From Pseudomonas fulva (GTDB lineage: Bacteria > Pseudomonadota > Gammaproteobacteria > Pseudomonadales > Pseudomonadaceae): DNA of 64,000 nt. Under the pieces are notes generated by a model. The model saw only the letters and a program-made list of their open reading frames with translations. It was not told where the DNA came from and searched no databases. This document shows positions 36,738 through 46,922 of this stretch, piece after piece (within the stretch, counting starts at the first letter, position 1; each line of letters starts with the position of its first letter). The position numbers and the translations under genes are program-made. The DNA is taken from contig NZ_CP082928.1 of the NCBI RefSeq assembly GCF_023517795.1, positions 1,302,001 through 1,366,000 on the forward strand, written 5' to 3'.

Positions 36738-39700
36738 GTGTCAGCCGCCGAAACCAATCGCCCCCAGCGCGATACCACGATCATTCCCATGCGTCGTTCC
36801 CTCAAGGGCGCGCTGGTCGTGCTGGTACTCGGGTTACTGGTGCTGCTGTTCTGGCAACTGCAATTCGAGTTCCGCCAGTTGAAGGACGACCAGCGCGCCC
36901 TCAACCTGGCGGTCAGCGAACAACTGGCCAAGCAACTGAGCCTGAGCATGGCCTCGATGGCCAACGCCGGCTCAGCGGTGCTGCACGCCACCCGCGAGCC
37001 GCTGGATTCCGTCGACCAGCAGCAACGCTACCTGGACAACCTGCGCGTGGTGTTCCCGACCCTGCGGGGCCTCGCCCATCTGGATGCCAGCGGGCAGCCG
37101 CGGCCAGGCAGCAGCCTGGCGCAAGCCGAACAGGCGCTGCTCGCCGAGTTGATCGGCCGCAGCAGCAAGCACAGCTATTACTACGTATTCGACCCGATCG
37201 ATGGCGGCCATCTCGACCTGCTGCTGCGCGTCGACGACGGCTACTGGGCGCTTCAGCTCGATGCCAGCGCCCTTAGCGGCTGGCTGCTCAAGGCGCCTCA
37301 GGAAGACGTTTCCTGGCAACTCGAGGACGCCACCAATCAGCGGGTGATCGCCGACTCGCGCGGCGTCAGCGCCGAGGAGCGCAATTACCCGTCGGTCACC
37401 GCGGCCAACCAGGCGCAGACCATCGTGCTGCAAGACCTGCCCGGCTCCGACTGGCAACTGCGCGCGATGCTCGATGAAAGCAAGGTGCAGGCCCAGGTGC
37501 TGCCGGAGATGCTCGGCAAGATCCTGCTGTTCACCCTGTGCAGCCTGCTCACCCTGTTCGCCCTCTACCGCCTGGTGCGTGAACAGGGCCAGTTGCACGC
37601 CCTCAACGCCGCCTCGCGGCGTTCGCTGCATCAGGCCGCCAGCGCCTTGAGCGCCATCGAGGAGCGGGTGCTGGTCACCGACGCGACCGGCCGCCTGACC
37701 TATCTCAACCCCCAGGCCGAAGCGATGTTCGGCCTGACCACCCAGCACGCCCGCCAGTGGCACCTGCTCGAACTGCTGCCAGGCCTCGACCCGCTGCTGC
37801 TGCACGCCACGGCCTTTCACAGCGACCAGGGCCCGGACGTGGTGGAAATCCGCCAGAATGGCCAGACCCGCCTGTTCACCATCACCCGCAGCGACCTGCG
37901 CGACGCCTCCCGCCAGCTGGGTTTCGTCTGGGTGCTGCGCGACGTCACCGAGCAGCAGCAGGCCACCCGCGTGCTGCAGGAAACCCGTCGCCGCTACCAG
38001 GACATCTTCGACGGCACCGGCACGGCGCTGTGCGTGCTCGACCTCGCCAGCCTCTATCACTTCCTGCGCGATCAGGGCCTGAACAGCGGCGCCGAACTGA
38101 AACCCTGGCTGGACGCCAACCCGCAGCGCCATGGTGAGCTGCTGCAGCACATGCGCTTCACCGAAACCAACCAGATCGCCCTGCGCCTGCTCGGCGTGAG
38201 CACCACCGAACAGGCCTGGGAGCAACTGATCAACCGCGGCGCGGTGCGCGCCGACGGCTTCCGCGCCCAGCTCAGCGCGGCCTTGCTCGATGGCGGCGGC
38301 CACCTGGAACTGGAAAGCCACATCGAAGGCGCCAACGGCATCACCCGCCACCTGTGGCTGGTGATGCGCCTACCGGAAAGCCCCGAGGACCTGCACGCGG
38401 TCGCCCTGAGCATCAGCGATATCACCAGCCGCAAGCGCATGGAGCTGTCGCTGGTCGAACGCGAGCGTTTCTGGTCCGAGGTGGTGCGTGCGGTGCCGGA
38501 CACCCTGTACGTCACCGACCTGCCCACCCGCACGCTGCTGTTCAGCAACCACGACTTCGCCAGCCGCCTGGGCTATGACGACAACTCCGTACGCGGCAAG
38601 GGCGACGACTGGTGGAGGCTGATCGTCCACCCCGATGACCACGACCTGCACGAGCGCGTGCGCAACCAGCAGCGCGTGCTGGGCAACGGCGTGCTGCTCG
38701 AATCGCAGCTGCGCGTGCGCCACAGTGACGGCTCCTGGCGCTGGTTCAGCATCACCGAGCAGGCCCTGGCGCGTGACGCCAACGGCTGGGTGAGCCGCCT
38801 GATCAGCGTGGCCAAGGACATCACCGGGCAGATCGCCCGCAACGAATCGCTGCGCGAGAACGAACACCGCTACCGCATGCTCGCCGAGAGCATCAGCGAT
38901 GTGATCTTCTCCACCGACAGCCAGTTGAACCTCAACTACGTCAGCCCCTCGGTGCAGACCGTGCTGGGTTACTCAGCCGCCTGGGTGCAGACCCACGGCT
39001 TCGGCGGCCTGGCCACCAACCCGCAGCAACTCGCCGCGGTGTACGCCCTGCTCGAACGCATCCGTGGCGCCCTCGGCGTGCACCAGCAAATGCACGAGCT
39101 GCGCCAGACCCTCACCCCGCAGTTGTTCATCCTCGACTTCCTGCGTGCCGACGGCCGCAAGATTCCCGTGGAGCTGCGCCTGGTGCCGATGTGGGACGAC
39201 AACGGCAAGTTCGAAGGCCTGCTCGGCGTGGGCCGCGACGTGGCCCAGCAGCGGCGCGCCGAGAAGGACCTGCGCATGGCCGCCACGGTGTTCGAGCACT
39301 CCACGGCGGCGATCCTGGTCACCGACCCGGCGGGCTACATCGTGCAGGTCAACAATGCCTTCAGCCGGGTCAGCGGCTACAGCGCCGAGCAGGTGCTCGA
39401 CCAACTGCCGGGCATGCTCACTGCCGACAGCCAGCAGAGCACGCACCTGCATTACGTGCTCAACCAGCTGCACCAGCGCGGCACCTGGGAAGGCGAAATC
39501 TGGCTCAAGCGCCGCGACGGCGAGAACTTCCCGGCGTGGGTCGGCATCACCGCCGTGCACGATGAGGAAGGCGACCTGGTCAGCTACGTGTGCTTCTTCA
39601 GCGACATCAGCGAGCGCAAGGCCAGCGAGCAGCGCATCCATCGCCTGGCCTACTACGACGCCCTGACCCAGCTGCCCAACCGCACGCTGTTCCAGGACCG

Positions 39701-40955
39701 CCTGCACACCGCCCTGCAGCACGCCGAGCGGCACCGCGAGTGGGTGGTGCTGATGTTCCTCGACCTCGACCGCTTCAAGCCGATCAACGATTCCCTCGGC
39801 CACGCCGCCGGCGACCGCATGCTCAAGGACGTGGCCGTGCGCCTGGCCGCCTGCGTGGGCGAAGACGACACCGTGGCACGCATGGGCGGCGACGAGTTCA
39901 CCCTGCTGCTGCGCTCCAGCGCCAGCCGCGACACGGCCCTGCACCGCGCCATCCACGTCGCCGAGCAGATTCTCGCCAGCCTGGCCCAGGCCTTCGTGCT
40001 CGAAGGCCGCGAGTTCTTCGTCACCGCCAGCATAGGCATCGCTCTCGGCCCGCAGGACGGCAACGAGCCGAGCCAGCTGATGAAGAACGCCGACACCGCC
40101 ATGTACCACGCCAAGGAGCGCGGCAAGAACAACTTCCAGTTCTACCAGGCGGACATGAACGCCAGCGCCCTCGAGCGCCTGGAGCTCGAAGGCGACCTGC
40201 GCCACGCGCTGGAACAGGGCCAATTCCTGCTCCACTACCAGCCGCAGTTCTCCGGCAACGGCAAGCGCCTGACCGGCGTCGAGGCGCTGCTGCGCTGGCA
40301 GCATCCCACGCGCGGCCTGGTGGCGCCCGATGCGTTCATCCCGGTGCTCGAAGAACTCGGCCTGGTGGTGCAGGTCGGCGACTGGGTGCTGGCCGAAGCC
40401 TGCCGCCAGCTGAGCATCTGGCACCACAACAAGATCCGCGTGCCGAAAGTGTCGGTGAACCTCTCGGCCCGCCAGTTCAGCGACGGCGACCTGCGCCAGC
40501 GCATCGAACGCATCCTCACCGACAGCCGCATCCCGGCGGCGTGCCTGGAGCTGGAACTGACCGAAAGCATCCTCATGCAGGACGTCGGCGCCGCGCTGCA
40601 GACCCTCACCGACCTGAAGAACCTCGGGGTGTGCATCGCCATCGACGATTTCGGCACCGGCTACTCGTCGCTCAACTACCTCAAGCAGTTCCCCATCGAC
40701 GTGCTGAAGATCGACCGCAGCTTCGTCGACGGCCTGCCCCAGGGCGAGCAGGACGGACAGATCGCCCGGGCCATCATCGCCATGGCCCACAGCCTGAACA
40801 TGTCGGTGATCGCCGAGGGCGTGGAGACCCAGGAGCAGCTCGACTTCCTGCGTACCCACGACTGCGACGAGGTGCAGGGCTACCTGCTGGGCCGGCCGAT
40901 GGCCGCTCACCGCTTCGAGGCGCAATTCTGCGGGCGCAGCCTGTTCACGGTTTAG
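36738..40955 (+). CDS. morA: Membrane PAS-GGDEF-EAL c-di-GMP regulator MorA
   Basis: This is a 1405-residue protein. A membrane helix near the N-terminus (LKGALVVLVLGLLVLLFW), an extracytoplasmic sensor region and a second helix (LLFTLCSLLTLFALYRLV) lead to several PAS/PAC units. A GGDEF domain follows (RMGGDEFTLLL), then an EAL domain (GVEALLRWQHP, with DDFGTGYSSL). Both active motifs are intact, so it may both make and degrade c-di-GMP. The RxxD inhibitory site before GGDEF is replaced by GEDD. The GTG at 36738 with AGGA upstream is my start choice. ATG 36789 is the alternative. MorA controls motility and biofilm in Pseudomonas. Confidence 0.87.
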   Translation: MSAAETNRPQRDTTIIPMRRSLKGALVVLVLGLLVLLFWQLQFEFRQLKDDQRALNLAVSEQLAKQLSLSMASMANAGSAVLHATREPLDSVDQQQRYLDNLRVVFPTLRGLAHLDASGQPRPGSSLAQAEQALLAELIGRSSKHSYYYVFDPIDGGHLDLLLRVDDGYWALQLDASALSGWLLKAPQEDVSWQLEDATNQRVIADSRGVSAEERNYPSVTAANQAQTIVLQDLPGSDWQLRAMLDESKVQAQVLPEMLGKILLFTLCSLLTLFALYRLVREQGQLHALNAASRRSLHQAASALSAIEERVLVTDATGRLTYLNPQAEAMFGLTTQHARQWHLLELLPGLDPLLLHATAFHSDQGPDVVEIRQNGQTRLFTITRSDLRDASRQLGFVWVLRDVTEQQQATRVLQETRRRYQDIFDGTGTALCVLDLASLYHFLRDQGLNSGAELKPWLDANPQRHGELLQHMRFTETNQIALRLLGVSTTEQAWEQLINRGAVRADGFRAQLSAALLDGGGHLELESHIEGANGITRHLWLVMRLPESPEDLHAVALSISDITSRKRMELSLVERERFWSEVVRAVPDTLYVTDLPTRTLLFSNHDFASRLGYDDNSVRGKGDDWWRLIVHPDDHDLHERVRNQQRVLGNGVLLESQLRVRHSDGSWRWFSITEQALARDANGWVSRLISVAKDITGQIARNESLRENEHRYRMLAESISDVIFSTDSQLNLNYVSPSVQTVLGYSAAWVQTHGFGGLATNPQQLAAVYALLERIRGALGVHQQMHELRQTLTPQLFILDFLRADGRKIPVELRLVPMWDDNGKFEGLLGVGRDVAQQRRAEKDLRMAATVFEHSTAAILVTDPAGYIVQVNNAFSRVSGYSAEQVLDQLPGMLTADSQQSTHLHYVLNQLHQRGTWEGEIWLKRRDGENFPAWVGITAVHDEEGDLVSYVCFFSDISERKASEQRIHRLAYYDALTQLPNRTLFQDRLHTALQHAERHREWVVLMFLDLDRFKPINDSLGHAAGDRMLKDVAVRLAACVGEDDTVARMGGDEFTLLLRSSASRDTALHRAIHVAEQILASLAQAFVLEGREFFVTASIGIALGPQDGNEPSQLMKNADTAMYHAKERGKNNFQFYQADMNASALERLELEGDLRHALEQGQFLLHYQPQFSGNGKRLTGVEALLRWQHPTRGLVAPDAFIPVLEELGLVVQVGDWVLAEACRQLSIWHHNKIRVPKVSVNLSARQFSDGDLRQRIERILTDSRIPAACLELELTESILMQDVGAALQTLTDLKNLGVCIAIDDFGTGYSSLNYLKQFPIDVLKIDRSFVDGLPQGEQDGQIARAIIAMAHSLNMSVIAEGVETQEQLDFLRTHDCDEVQGYLLGRPMAAHRFEAQFCGRSLFTV

Positions 40956-41078
40956 CGAGGCGCGCGTCGTGAGCGCCACTTGTCCCGCTCATGATCACGC
41001 TTCATATGCCTGGTCAGCTCGGATGCGGTAGAATCCGCCCCCTATTTCTTCCGCCCAGCTGACTTTCAGGGGATTGCC

Positions 41079-42332
41079 ATGTTCAGCCGTGATTTGACCA
41101 TTGCCAAGTACGACGCCGAGCTCTTCGAAGCCATGCAGCAAGAAGCTCTGCGCCAGGAAGAGCACATCGAGCTGATCGCCTCGGAAAACTACACCAGCCC
41201 AGCGGTGATGGAAGCCCAGGGCAGCGTACTGACCAACAAGTACGCCGAAGGCTACCCGGGCAAGCGTTACTACGGTGGCTGCGAGTACGTCGACGTGGTC
41301 GAGCAACTGGCCATCGACCGCGCCAAGGAACTGTTCGGCGCCGATTACGCCAACGTTCAGCCACACGCCGGTTCGCAAGCCAACGCCGCCGTCTACCTGG
41401 CCCTGCTGAGCGCCGGTGACACCATCCTGGGCATGAGCCTGGCCCACGGCGGCCACCTGACCCACGGCGCCAGCGTTTCCTCCTCCGGCAAGCTGTACAA
41501 CGCCATCCAGTACGGCATCGACGCCAACGGCCTGATCGACTACGACGAAGTCGAGCGCCTGGCCGTCGAGCACAAGCCGAAGATGATCGTCGCCGGTTTC
41601 TCCGCCTATTCCCAGGTGCTGGACTTCCCGCGCTTCCGCGCCATCGCCGACAAGGTTGGTGCTTACCTGTTCGTCGACATGGCCCACGTGGCCGGCCTGG
41701 TTGCCGCTGGCGTGTACCCCAACCCGGTGCCGTTCGCCGACGTGGTCACCACCACCACCCACAAGACCCTGCGCGGCCCGCGCGGCGGCCTGATCCTCGC
41801 CCGCGCCAATGCCGACATCGAGAAGAAGCTGAACTCCGCCGTTTTCCCGGGTGCCCAGGGCGGCCCGCTGGAGCACGTCATCGCCGCCAAGGCAATCTGC
41901 TTCAAGGAAGCCCTGCAGCCCGAGTTCAAGGCTTACCAGCAGCAAGTGGTGAAGAACGCCCAGGCCATGGCCGAAGTGTTCATCGAGCGCGGCTTCGACG
42001 TGGTGTCCGGCGGCACCCAGAACCACCTGTTCCTGCTCTCGCTGATCAAGCAGGAAATCTCCGGTAAGGACGCCGACGCTGCTCTGGGCAAGGCCTACAT
42101 CACCGTCAACAAGAACTCGGTCCCGAACGACCCGCGCTCGCCGTTCGTCACCTCGGGCCTGCGTTTCGGCACCCCGGCCGTCACCACCCGTGGTTTCAAG
42201 GAAGCCGAGTGCCGCGAACTGGCCGGCTGGATCTGCGACATCCTCGCCGACCTGAACAACGAAGCGGTGATCGACGCCGTTCGCGAGAAGGTCAAGGCCA
42301 TCTGCGCCAAGCTGCCGGTCTACGGCAAGTAA
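41079..42332 (+). CDS. glyA: Serine hydroxymethyltransferase
   Basis: This 417-residue PLP enzyme interconverts serine and glycine with tetrahydrofolate. Motifs are [30 protein letters not shown], and the PLP-lysine region [16 protein letters not shown]. The length is standard. It follows morA, as in PAO1 where this copy is called glyA3. It ends with a good terminator and then a repeat array. Confidence 0.96.
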   Translation: MFSRDLTIAKYDAELFEAMQQEALRQEEHIELIASENYTSPAVMEAQGSVLTNKYAEGYPGKRYYGGCEYVDVVEQLAIDRAKELFGADYANVQPHAGSQANAAVYLALLSAGDTILGMSLAHGGHLTHGASVSSSGKLYNAIQYGIDANGLIDYDEVERLAVEHKPKMIVAGFSAYSQVLDFPRFRAIADKVGAYLFVDMAHVAGLVAAGVYPNPVPFADVVTTTTHKTLRGPRGGLILARANADIEKKLNSAVFPGAQGGPLEHVIAAKAICFKEALQPEFKAYQQQVVKNAQAMAEVFIERGFDVVSGGTQNHLFLLSLIKQEISGKDADAALGKAYITVNKNSVPNDPRSPFVTSGLRFGTPAVTTRGFKEAECRELAGWICDILADLNNEAVIDAVREKVKAICAKLPVYGK

Positions 42333-42352
42333 GCGTCAGCGCAGCAATGAAG

Positions 42353-42379
42353 AGCCCGGCTGATGCCGGGCTTTTTTTA
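42353..42379 (+). terminator. Rho-independent terminator of glyA
   Basis: AGCCCGGC and GCCGGGCT pair around TGAT, followed by TTTTTTT. It lies 21 nt after the glyA stop. Confidence 0.95.
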
Positions 42380-42419
42380 TGCCTGCGGGAAAATGTGCTG
42401 GCGACAAGCCCGCTCCCGC

Positions 42420-43134
42420 GTAGAAGCCCCGACCATGGACGAAAGGCAGTCACGCCACAATATCCCTGCGTACCAACCATCGCTTCGTGCCGCGGGCGAC
42501 GCTCCCACAAGGGCCGCGACAACCACACCCATGTGGGAGCCCCGACCCTGGGCGAATGGCAGCCACGCCACAATATCCCTGCGTACCAACCATCGCTTGG
42601 CGCCGCGGGCGACGCTCCCACAAAAGCAGCGGCGACACCCCCTCGCGTAGGAGCCCCGACCCGGGGCGAATGGCGGCCGCGCCGCAATATCCCTGCGTAC
42701 CAACCATCGCTTCGCGCCGCGGGCGACGCTCCCACAAAAGCAGCGGCGACACCCCCTCGCGTAGGAGCCCCGACCCGGGGCGAATGGTGGCCGCGCCGCA
42801 ATATCCCTGCGCGCCAACCATCGCTTCGCGCCGGGGGCGACGCTCCCACAAAAAGCGGCTATACCCACCATCGCGTAGGAGCCCCGACCCGGGGCGAATG
42901 GCAGCCACACCGCAACATCCCTGCGCGCCAACCATCGCTTCGCGCCGGGGGCGGCGCTCCCACAAAAAAGCGGCTACATCCACGATCGCGTAGGAGCCCC
43001 GACGCGGGGCGAATGGCAGCCACGCCACACTATCCCTGCGTACCAACCATCGCTTCGCGCCGGGGCGGCGCTCCCACAAAAGCCGCGCTAACCGCCCTCG
43101 CGTAGAAGCCCCGATCCGGGACGAATGTCGGCCG
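42420..43134. repeat. Tandem array of ~114-bp units, each a pair of inverted REP elements
   Basis: Six full units begin at 42420, 42533, 42647, 42761, 42875 and 42990, and a truncated seventh at 43102. Spacings are 113, 114, 114, 114, 115 and 112. Each unit has a forward REP-like head (GTAGGAGCCCCGACCCGGGG), a linker with CAATATCCCTGCGTACCAAC, and an inverted REP-like part (CGCTTCGCGCCGCGGGCGAC followed by GCTCCCAC). The linker and the GATGG/CCATC flanks are conserved. A 114-bp period keeps reading frames open on both strands, which creates false repetitive ORFs. It fills the 42380-43139 gap. Confidence 0.93.
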
Positions 43135-43139
43135 CAACG

Positions 43140-43161
43140 AAAAAACCGCGCAATGGCGCGG
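43140..43161 (-). terminator. Rho-independent terminator of the small lipoprotein gene
   Basis: On the minus strand CCGCGC-CATT-GCGCGG is followed by six T. It lies 50 nt beyond the stop of the gene at 43211-43594 and caps the repeat array. Confidence 0.88.
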
Positions 43162-43210
43162 CTTCTTCGGCGGGTCTTTCCAACGGGGTTGCGCGGCTAG
43201 GCCGCTTCCA

Positions 43211-43594
43211 TCAACGCGATGCCGCGGCCGGTGCAACTGCCGCGGTGCAAGGCGAACCTGCGCCCAGGCCGGCGGTCATGCTTTCGACGTTGTTGAGCAC
43301 GTCGTTGCCCTGGTTGACGCGCTGAGCCTTCTCGGCGGCATCCATACGCTGGGCATAGGTAGTGGAGTTGCCCTGCATGCTCTGCTGGGTTTCCAGCACG
43401 GAGTTGGCGATGCTCAGCAGGCTGCGGCCCGTGGAGATCAGGCTGTCGGAGGTGCTCGGCGTGCACGGTGCGGCGCCATTGGCCACCTGGGAGCTATGCA
43501 GCCCCTGGCTTTGCGTGTTCTGCGGCAGGCACCCGGCGAGTGTGGCCAGTACTGGGACAAAAAGCAGAGCCCCAAGCGTTCCTTTGATACTCAT
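43211..43594 (-). CDS. Small lipoprotein of unknown function
   Basis: This is a 127-residue protein. MSIKGTLGALLFVPVLATLAGC is a lipoprotein signal with lipobox LAGC. The mature part is polar and Ala/Ser/Asn-rich with one long helical stretch (SLISTGRSLLSIANSVLETQQSMQ and TTYAQRMDAAEKAQRVNQGNDVLNNVESM). Two later cysteines (APCTP and SPCTA) could form a disulfide. I start at 43594, where GAGGGA precedes the ATG. The open frame to 43726 lacks coding character. I do not recognise a family. Confidence 0.72.
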   Translation of the reverse strand: MSIKGTLGALLFVPVLATLAGCLPQNTQSQGLHSSQVANGAAPCTPSTSDSLISTGRSLLSIANSVLETQQSMQGNSTTYAQRMDAAEKAQRVNQGNDVLNNVESMTAGLGAGSPCTAAVAPAAASR

Positions 43595-43782
43595 GTCTGT
43601 TCCCTCGATCACTGGGCTCCGGCCTGGTGCCGAAGCGATGGCGGGGATTCTAGGAAGCGTGCCTGCGCGGCGGAATAGTACGGGTGTGCTAGAGGCACTT
43701 TGCACCCCACGCGCGCCTTGCACCACCGAGCGGCGGCGGCCTATGGTGGGCGGATATCCGCGTTAGCGCACAGGGAACCGTC

Positions 43783-45414
43783 ATGCTGGCCACCGCATCT
43801 CCACAATACGATGTCGAACGCGCCCAGGCGGTGGTACGCCTGATCATCGCGCCGATCGCCATCGGCTACACCCTGCTGATGCACCTGCGCTCGGCCATAG
43901 ACCCCACGCTGGCCGGTTGGATCCTGCTGCTCGAGTGCCTGTTCCTGGCCGCGTCCCTGGCCCTGTGGATCGATATCCGCCGGCGCCCCGGCAACCACCC
44001 GGTGCGCCGCGTGCTGACCATGCTCAGCGACTACACCTGCATCACCCTGACGATCGGTATCGGCGGCGAACCGATGCTGCCGGTCTACGCCATCCTGATC
44101 TGGGTCACGGTGGGCTACGGCCTGCGCTACGGCTCCAGCTACCTGCTGCTGGCGACCGTGCTGGCCACCCTGTCGCTGCTGATCATTGCCAGCATCTCGG
44201 CCTACTGGCAGTCGCAGCCTTACCTGATCGTCACCTTGCTGCTCACCACCCTGATGGTGCCGGCTTACATGCACGCCCTGCTCAAGCGCTCGCGCCTGGC
44301 CGCCGAAGCCGAGCAGGCGGCCAACCGCGCCAAGTCGCAGTTCCTCGCCCAGGCCAGCCATGACCTGCGCCAGCCCATCCACTCCATCAGCCTGTTCACC
44401 GCCTGCCTGCGCGACAGCAGCCTGGACGGCGAGCAGCACCGCCTGGTGGAGAACATCGACAAGTCCCTGAACAGCGTCGCCCGGCTGTTCCGCACCATCC
44501 TCGACATGTACTCGCTGGACAGCGGCAAGGTGGTCGCCCATATGGAGCCCCTGCCGCTGCAGGGCCTGCTGCGCCAGTTGATCCAGCAGAACCTCGAGGC
44601 CGCGCGCTGGGCCGGCGTGGAGATCCGCCTGCACTGCCCGGACGTCCATGTGCACGCCGACCAGGGCCTGTTGACCACCATGCTGCAGAACCTGCTCACC
44701 AACGCCCTCAAGTACGCGCCGGGAAAGCCCATGCTGATCGGCTGCCGGCGGCGCGGCGCGCATCTCTCCATCGAGCTCTACGACAAGGGCCGTGGCATCG
44801 CCGAGGCGCACTTGGACAACATCTTCGAGGAGTTCTACCGGGTACGCCAGGCCCGCGACAGCGACGTGGAAGGCATGGGCCTGGGGCTGACCATCGTGCG
44901 CCGCCTGGGCACGCTGATGAACCTGCAGGTGCGCATCCGCTCGGTGGAGGGCAAAGGCACCCTGGCCGCCATCGACGGCCTGCAGCTGGTCAGCGCGCCC
45001 GCCCGGCAGACAGCAGCACCACCGACCAGGTCCCAGGCGCCGAGCATGCTCGACGGCCTGCGCGTGTGCCTGATCGAGGATGACCACAACGTGCTGCTGG
45101 CCACCGCCACCCTGCTGAAGAAATGGGGCTGCGTGGTCGACACCCATACCTCGCTGCCCGACGTGGCGGCGGATATCGACCTGGTGGTGACCGACTTCGA
45201 CCTCGGCCTGGAGGCCTCCGGCGCCGACTGCATCGCCCATGTGCGCGCCCTCGCCGCCCGCCAGGTGCAAGCCATCATCATGACCGGCCACGACGTGCGC
45301 CGGGTGCAGGAAGCAGTGGGCGACGAGCAGATCCCGATCCTCTCCAAACCCGTGCAACCGGCCGAACTGCGCTCCCTGCTGGTAGCGCTGAAACTCAAGG
45401 CGCGGGCGGCCTAG
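43783..45414 (+). CDS. Hybrid sensor histidine kinase with C-terminal receiver domain
   Basis: This is a 543-residue inner-membrane kinase. About six hydrophobic segments (residues 15-165) form the input region. The H-box [12 protein letters not shown] has H193, followed by N-box [12 protein letters not shown]1 YDKGRGI and G2 [14 protein letters not shown] Pro/Ala linker leads to a receiver ([12 protein letters not shown], phosphoacceptor D in VTDFDLGL, K in ILSKPVQP). There is no DNA-binding output. The DLRQP H-box class often works with LuxR-type regulators, and one is encoded convergently next door with a 4-bp overlap of the stop ends. Confidence 0.9.
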   Translation: MLATASPQYDVERAQAVVRLIIAPIAIGYTLLMHLRSAIDPTLAGWILLLECLFLAASLALWIDIRRRPGNHPVRRVLTMLSDYTCITLTIGIGGEPMLPVYAILIWVTVGYGLRYGSSYLLLATVLATLSLLIIASISAYWQSQPYLIVTLLLTTLMVPAYMHALLKRSRLAAEAEQAANRAKSQFLAQASHDLRQPIHSISLFTACLRDSSLDGEQHRLVENIDKSLNSVARLFRTILDMYSLDSGKVVAHMEPLPLQGLLRQLIQQNLEAARWAGVEIRLHCPDVHVHADQGLLTTMLQNLLTNALKYAPGKPMLIGCRRRGAHLSIELYDKGRGIAEAHLDNIFEEFYRVRQARDSDVEGMGLGLTIVRRLGTLMNLQVRIRSVEGKGTLAAIDGLQLVSAPARQTAAPPTRSQAPSMLDGLRVCLIEDDHNVLLATATLLKKWGCVVDTHTSLPDVAADIDLVVTDFDLGLEASGADCIAHVRALAARQVQAIIMTGHDVRRVQEAVGDEQIPILSKPVQPAELRSLLVALKLKARAA

Positions 45415-46064
45415 CGCAGCCCCGCCTTGGCCGCCATGGCCGCCGCCGCGGCGCGGCTGCTGACATCCAGCGTGCGCATCAGCGCCGACACATGGATGCG
45501 CACGGTAAAGGGCGAGATATCCAGCTCGCGGGCGATTTCCTTGTTGGCCAGGCCGCGCACCAGCAGGCGCAGCACGTCCTGCTGCCGCGGCGTCAGCTGC
45601 TCCAGCAGGTGCCGAGACTCGGCAAAAGCCGGCACGCCGGCCGGCCCCAGGGTCAGCACGAATTCCCCGTCACGCACCGCCTGCAACGCCTCGGCGATCT
45701 CGTCGGGCGGCGTCGCCTTGCCGATAAAGCCATCGGCCCCCGCCGCCATCACCTCGTCGATCAACCCGCGGTTGTCGACCATCGACACGATCACGATGGA
45801 GCTGCGCGTGAAGCGCTGACGCAAGGCACCGATGGCCTCCGGCGATTGCCCGGGGAACAGCAGGTCGAGCATGAACAGGCTCGGTGGCGCCCCGGCAGCG
45901 GCGAGGGTCAGCACCTCGTCCATATCCCCGGCCTCGAGAATGCAGGCATGGGGAAACACCCGCTGCGCGATACGGCTCAAGCCGTCGCGGAACACCGGGT
46001 GATCATCGGCCACGATGATGCGTTCTTGCGCGGATCGTTCGAGGATGGGAGGCGTGTGGGTCAT
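45411..46064 (-). CDS. LuxR/NarL-type response regulator
   Basis: This is a 217-residue regulator. The receiver has [13 protein letters not shown], the phosphoacceptor D67 in [12 protein letters not shown], and K in [11 protein letters not shown]. The C-terminal LuxR-type HTH is [20 protein letters not shown] followed by [20 protein letters not shown]. It is the likely partner of the convergent hybrid kinase. The two 3' ends overlap by 4 bp, so transcripts are antisense to each other at the tail. Target genes are unknown. Confidence 0.9.
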   Translation of the reverse strand: MTHTPPILERSAQERIIVADDHPVFRDGLSRIAQRVFPHACILEAGDMDEVLTLAAAGAPPSLFMLDLLFPGQSPEAIGALRQRFTRSSIVIVSMVDNRGLIDEVMAAGADGFIGKATPPDEIAEALQAVRDGEFVLTLGPAGVPAFAESRHLLEQLTPRQQDVLRLLVRGLANKEIARELDISPFTVRIHVSALMRTLDVSSRAAAAAMAAKAGLR

Positions 46065-46217
46065 GGGCTCAGACTAAGGTCATCTAGCCAAGCGCGCCAG
46101 CACTGGTTCACAGACTGGCGCGATAAGGCGCGGGACCGTTCGCTGCGGGCGTAGTGCTGGCGGCCTGGATACGCCCCGGCGAACCATGGCAGCGACGCCC
46201 CCGGTTCACTGGCCGCC

Positions 46218-46817
46218 TTACCAGCCCATATTGAAATGGATACCCGGGCTGAAGCTGAACCTCGGATCGGCGACGATCAGCTCGTCCTTGCCCTTCTCCC
46301 TGGCCACGCGCACGTTGAAAGATTGCGGTTCGACAATTTTCTCAAGCGACGCACGGCTCGCCGCCTCGATGATCGCCGGGTTCTTGACCCACTCATCGAC
46401 GCTGGCCGGGGCCAGGGTGAAGCTCACGGTCCAGGCGCCGGACAGGGCCGGCGGCAGGTCGCCCTCGGCATCTTCGCCGATGACCTCGATGTCGCTGATC
46501 TGGTAGCTGTCCGTGTAGCAGAAGCCGGAGCGTTCGGCGTCGTACTCGGCCTGGCCCTTCTCGGTCAGCTGGTAGCCATCGGCGCTCTGCGCGATAAAGC
46601 CGATGTCCTCGAATGGCCGGGTAATAGCGCCGTTGCTGCTGGCCAGGGAGGGCGGAATCGGGAAGCTCTTGAACAGTGTCGAGGTGGCGCAGCCTTTGCG
46701 GGAAATGCTGTCGGCCAAGGTTTTGGATATTTCCGACTCCGACGGCGCGCTTTGCCCACAGGCGGCGATCAGGGCGGACAGGGTGACGAGGGTTAGCAAG
46801 CGTTGCAAAGTTGGCAT
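46218..46817 (-). CDS. Lipoprotein of unknown function
   Basis: This is a 199-residue exported protein. MPTLQRLLTLVTLSALIAAC is a lipoprotein signal (lipobox LIAAC) and the mature chain starts CGQSAPSESEISKTLADSIS. Two further Cys (KGCATS and GFCYTD) may pair. The start is ambiguous: ATG 46817 has the AAGG almost touching it, while the TTG three codons later has it at a normal 8 nt. The family is not recognised. It is flanked by the response regulator and egtD without obvious linkage. Confidence 0.72.
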   Translation of the reverse strand: MPTLQRLLTLVTLSALIAACGQSAPSESEISKTLADSISRKGCATSTLFKSFPIPPSLASSNGAITRPFEDIGFIAQSADGYQLTEKGQAEYDAERSGFCYTDSYQISDIEVIGEDAEGDLPPALSGAWTVSFTLAPASVDEWVKNPAIIEAASRASLEKIVEPQSFNVRVAREKGKDELIVADPRFSFSPGIHFNMGW

Positions 46818-46922
46818 CCTTTTCGAGTGTATGTGCAGTCGGCGCAGCGCCCGAAGGTGACCGGGCCCGCCGTGCCGATGCTTACAGACACCATCGCCGC
46901 GCATTGGTTGCCGACGCGCCCC

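Noticed and set aside
42209..43105. Long open frames on both strands through the array, encoding repeats such as RREAMVGTQGYCG
   Set aside because: The 114-bp period is a multiple of three, so any open frame in one unit stays open in all. The frames have no ribosome site and the DNA is explained by paired REP elements.
42420..43134. CRISPR-like periodic repeat
   Set aside because: Units are 114 bp and conserved throughout, with no unique spacers and no cas genes.
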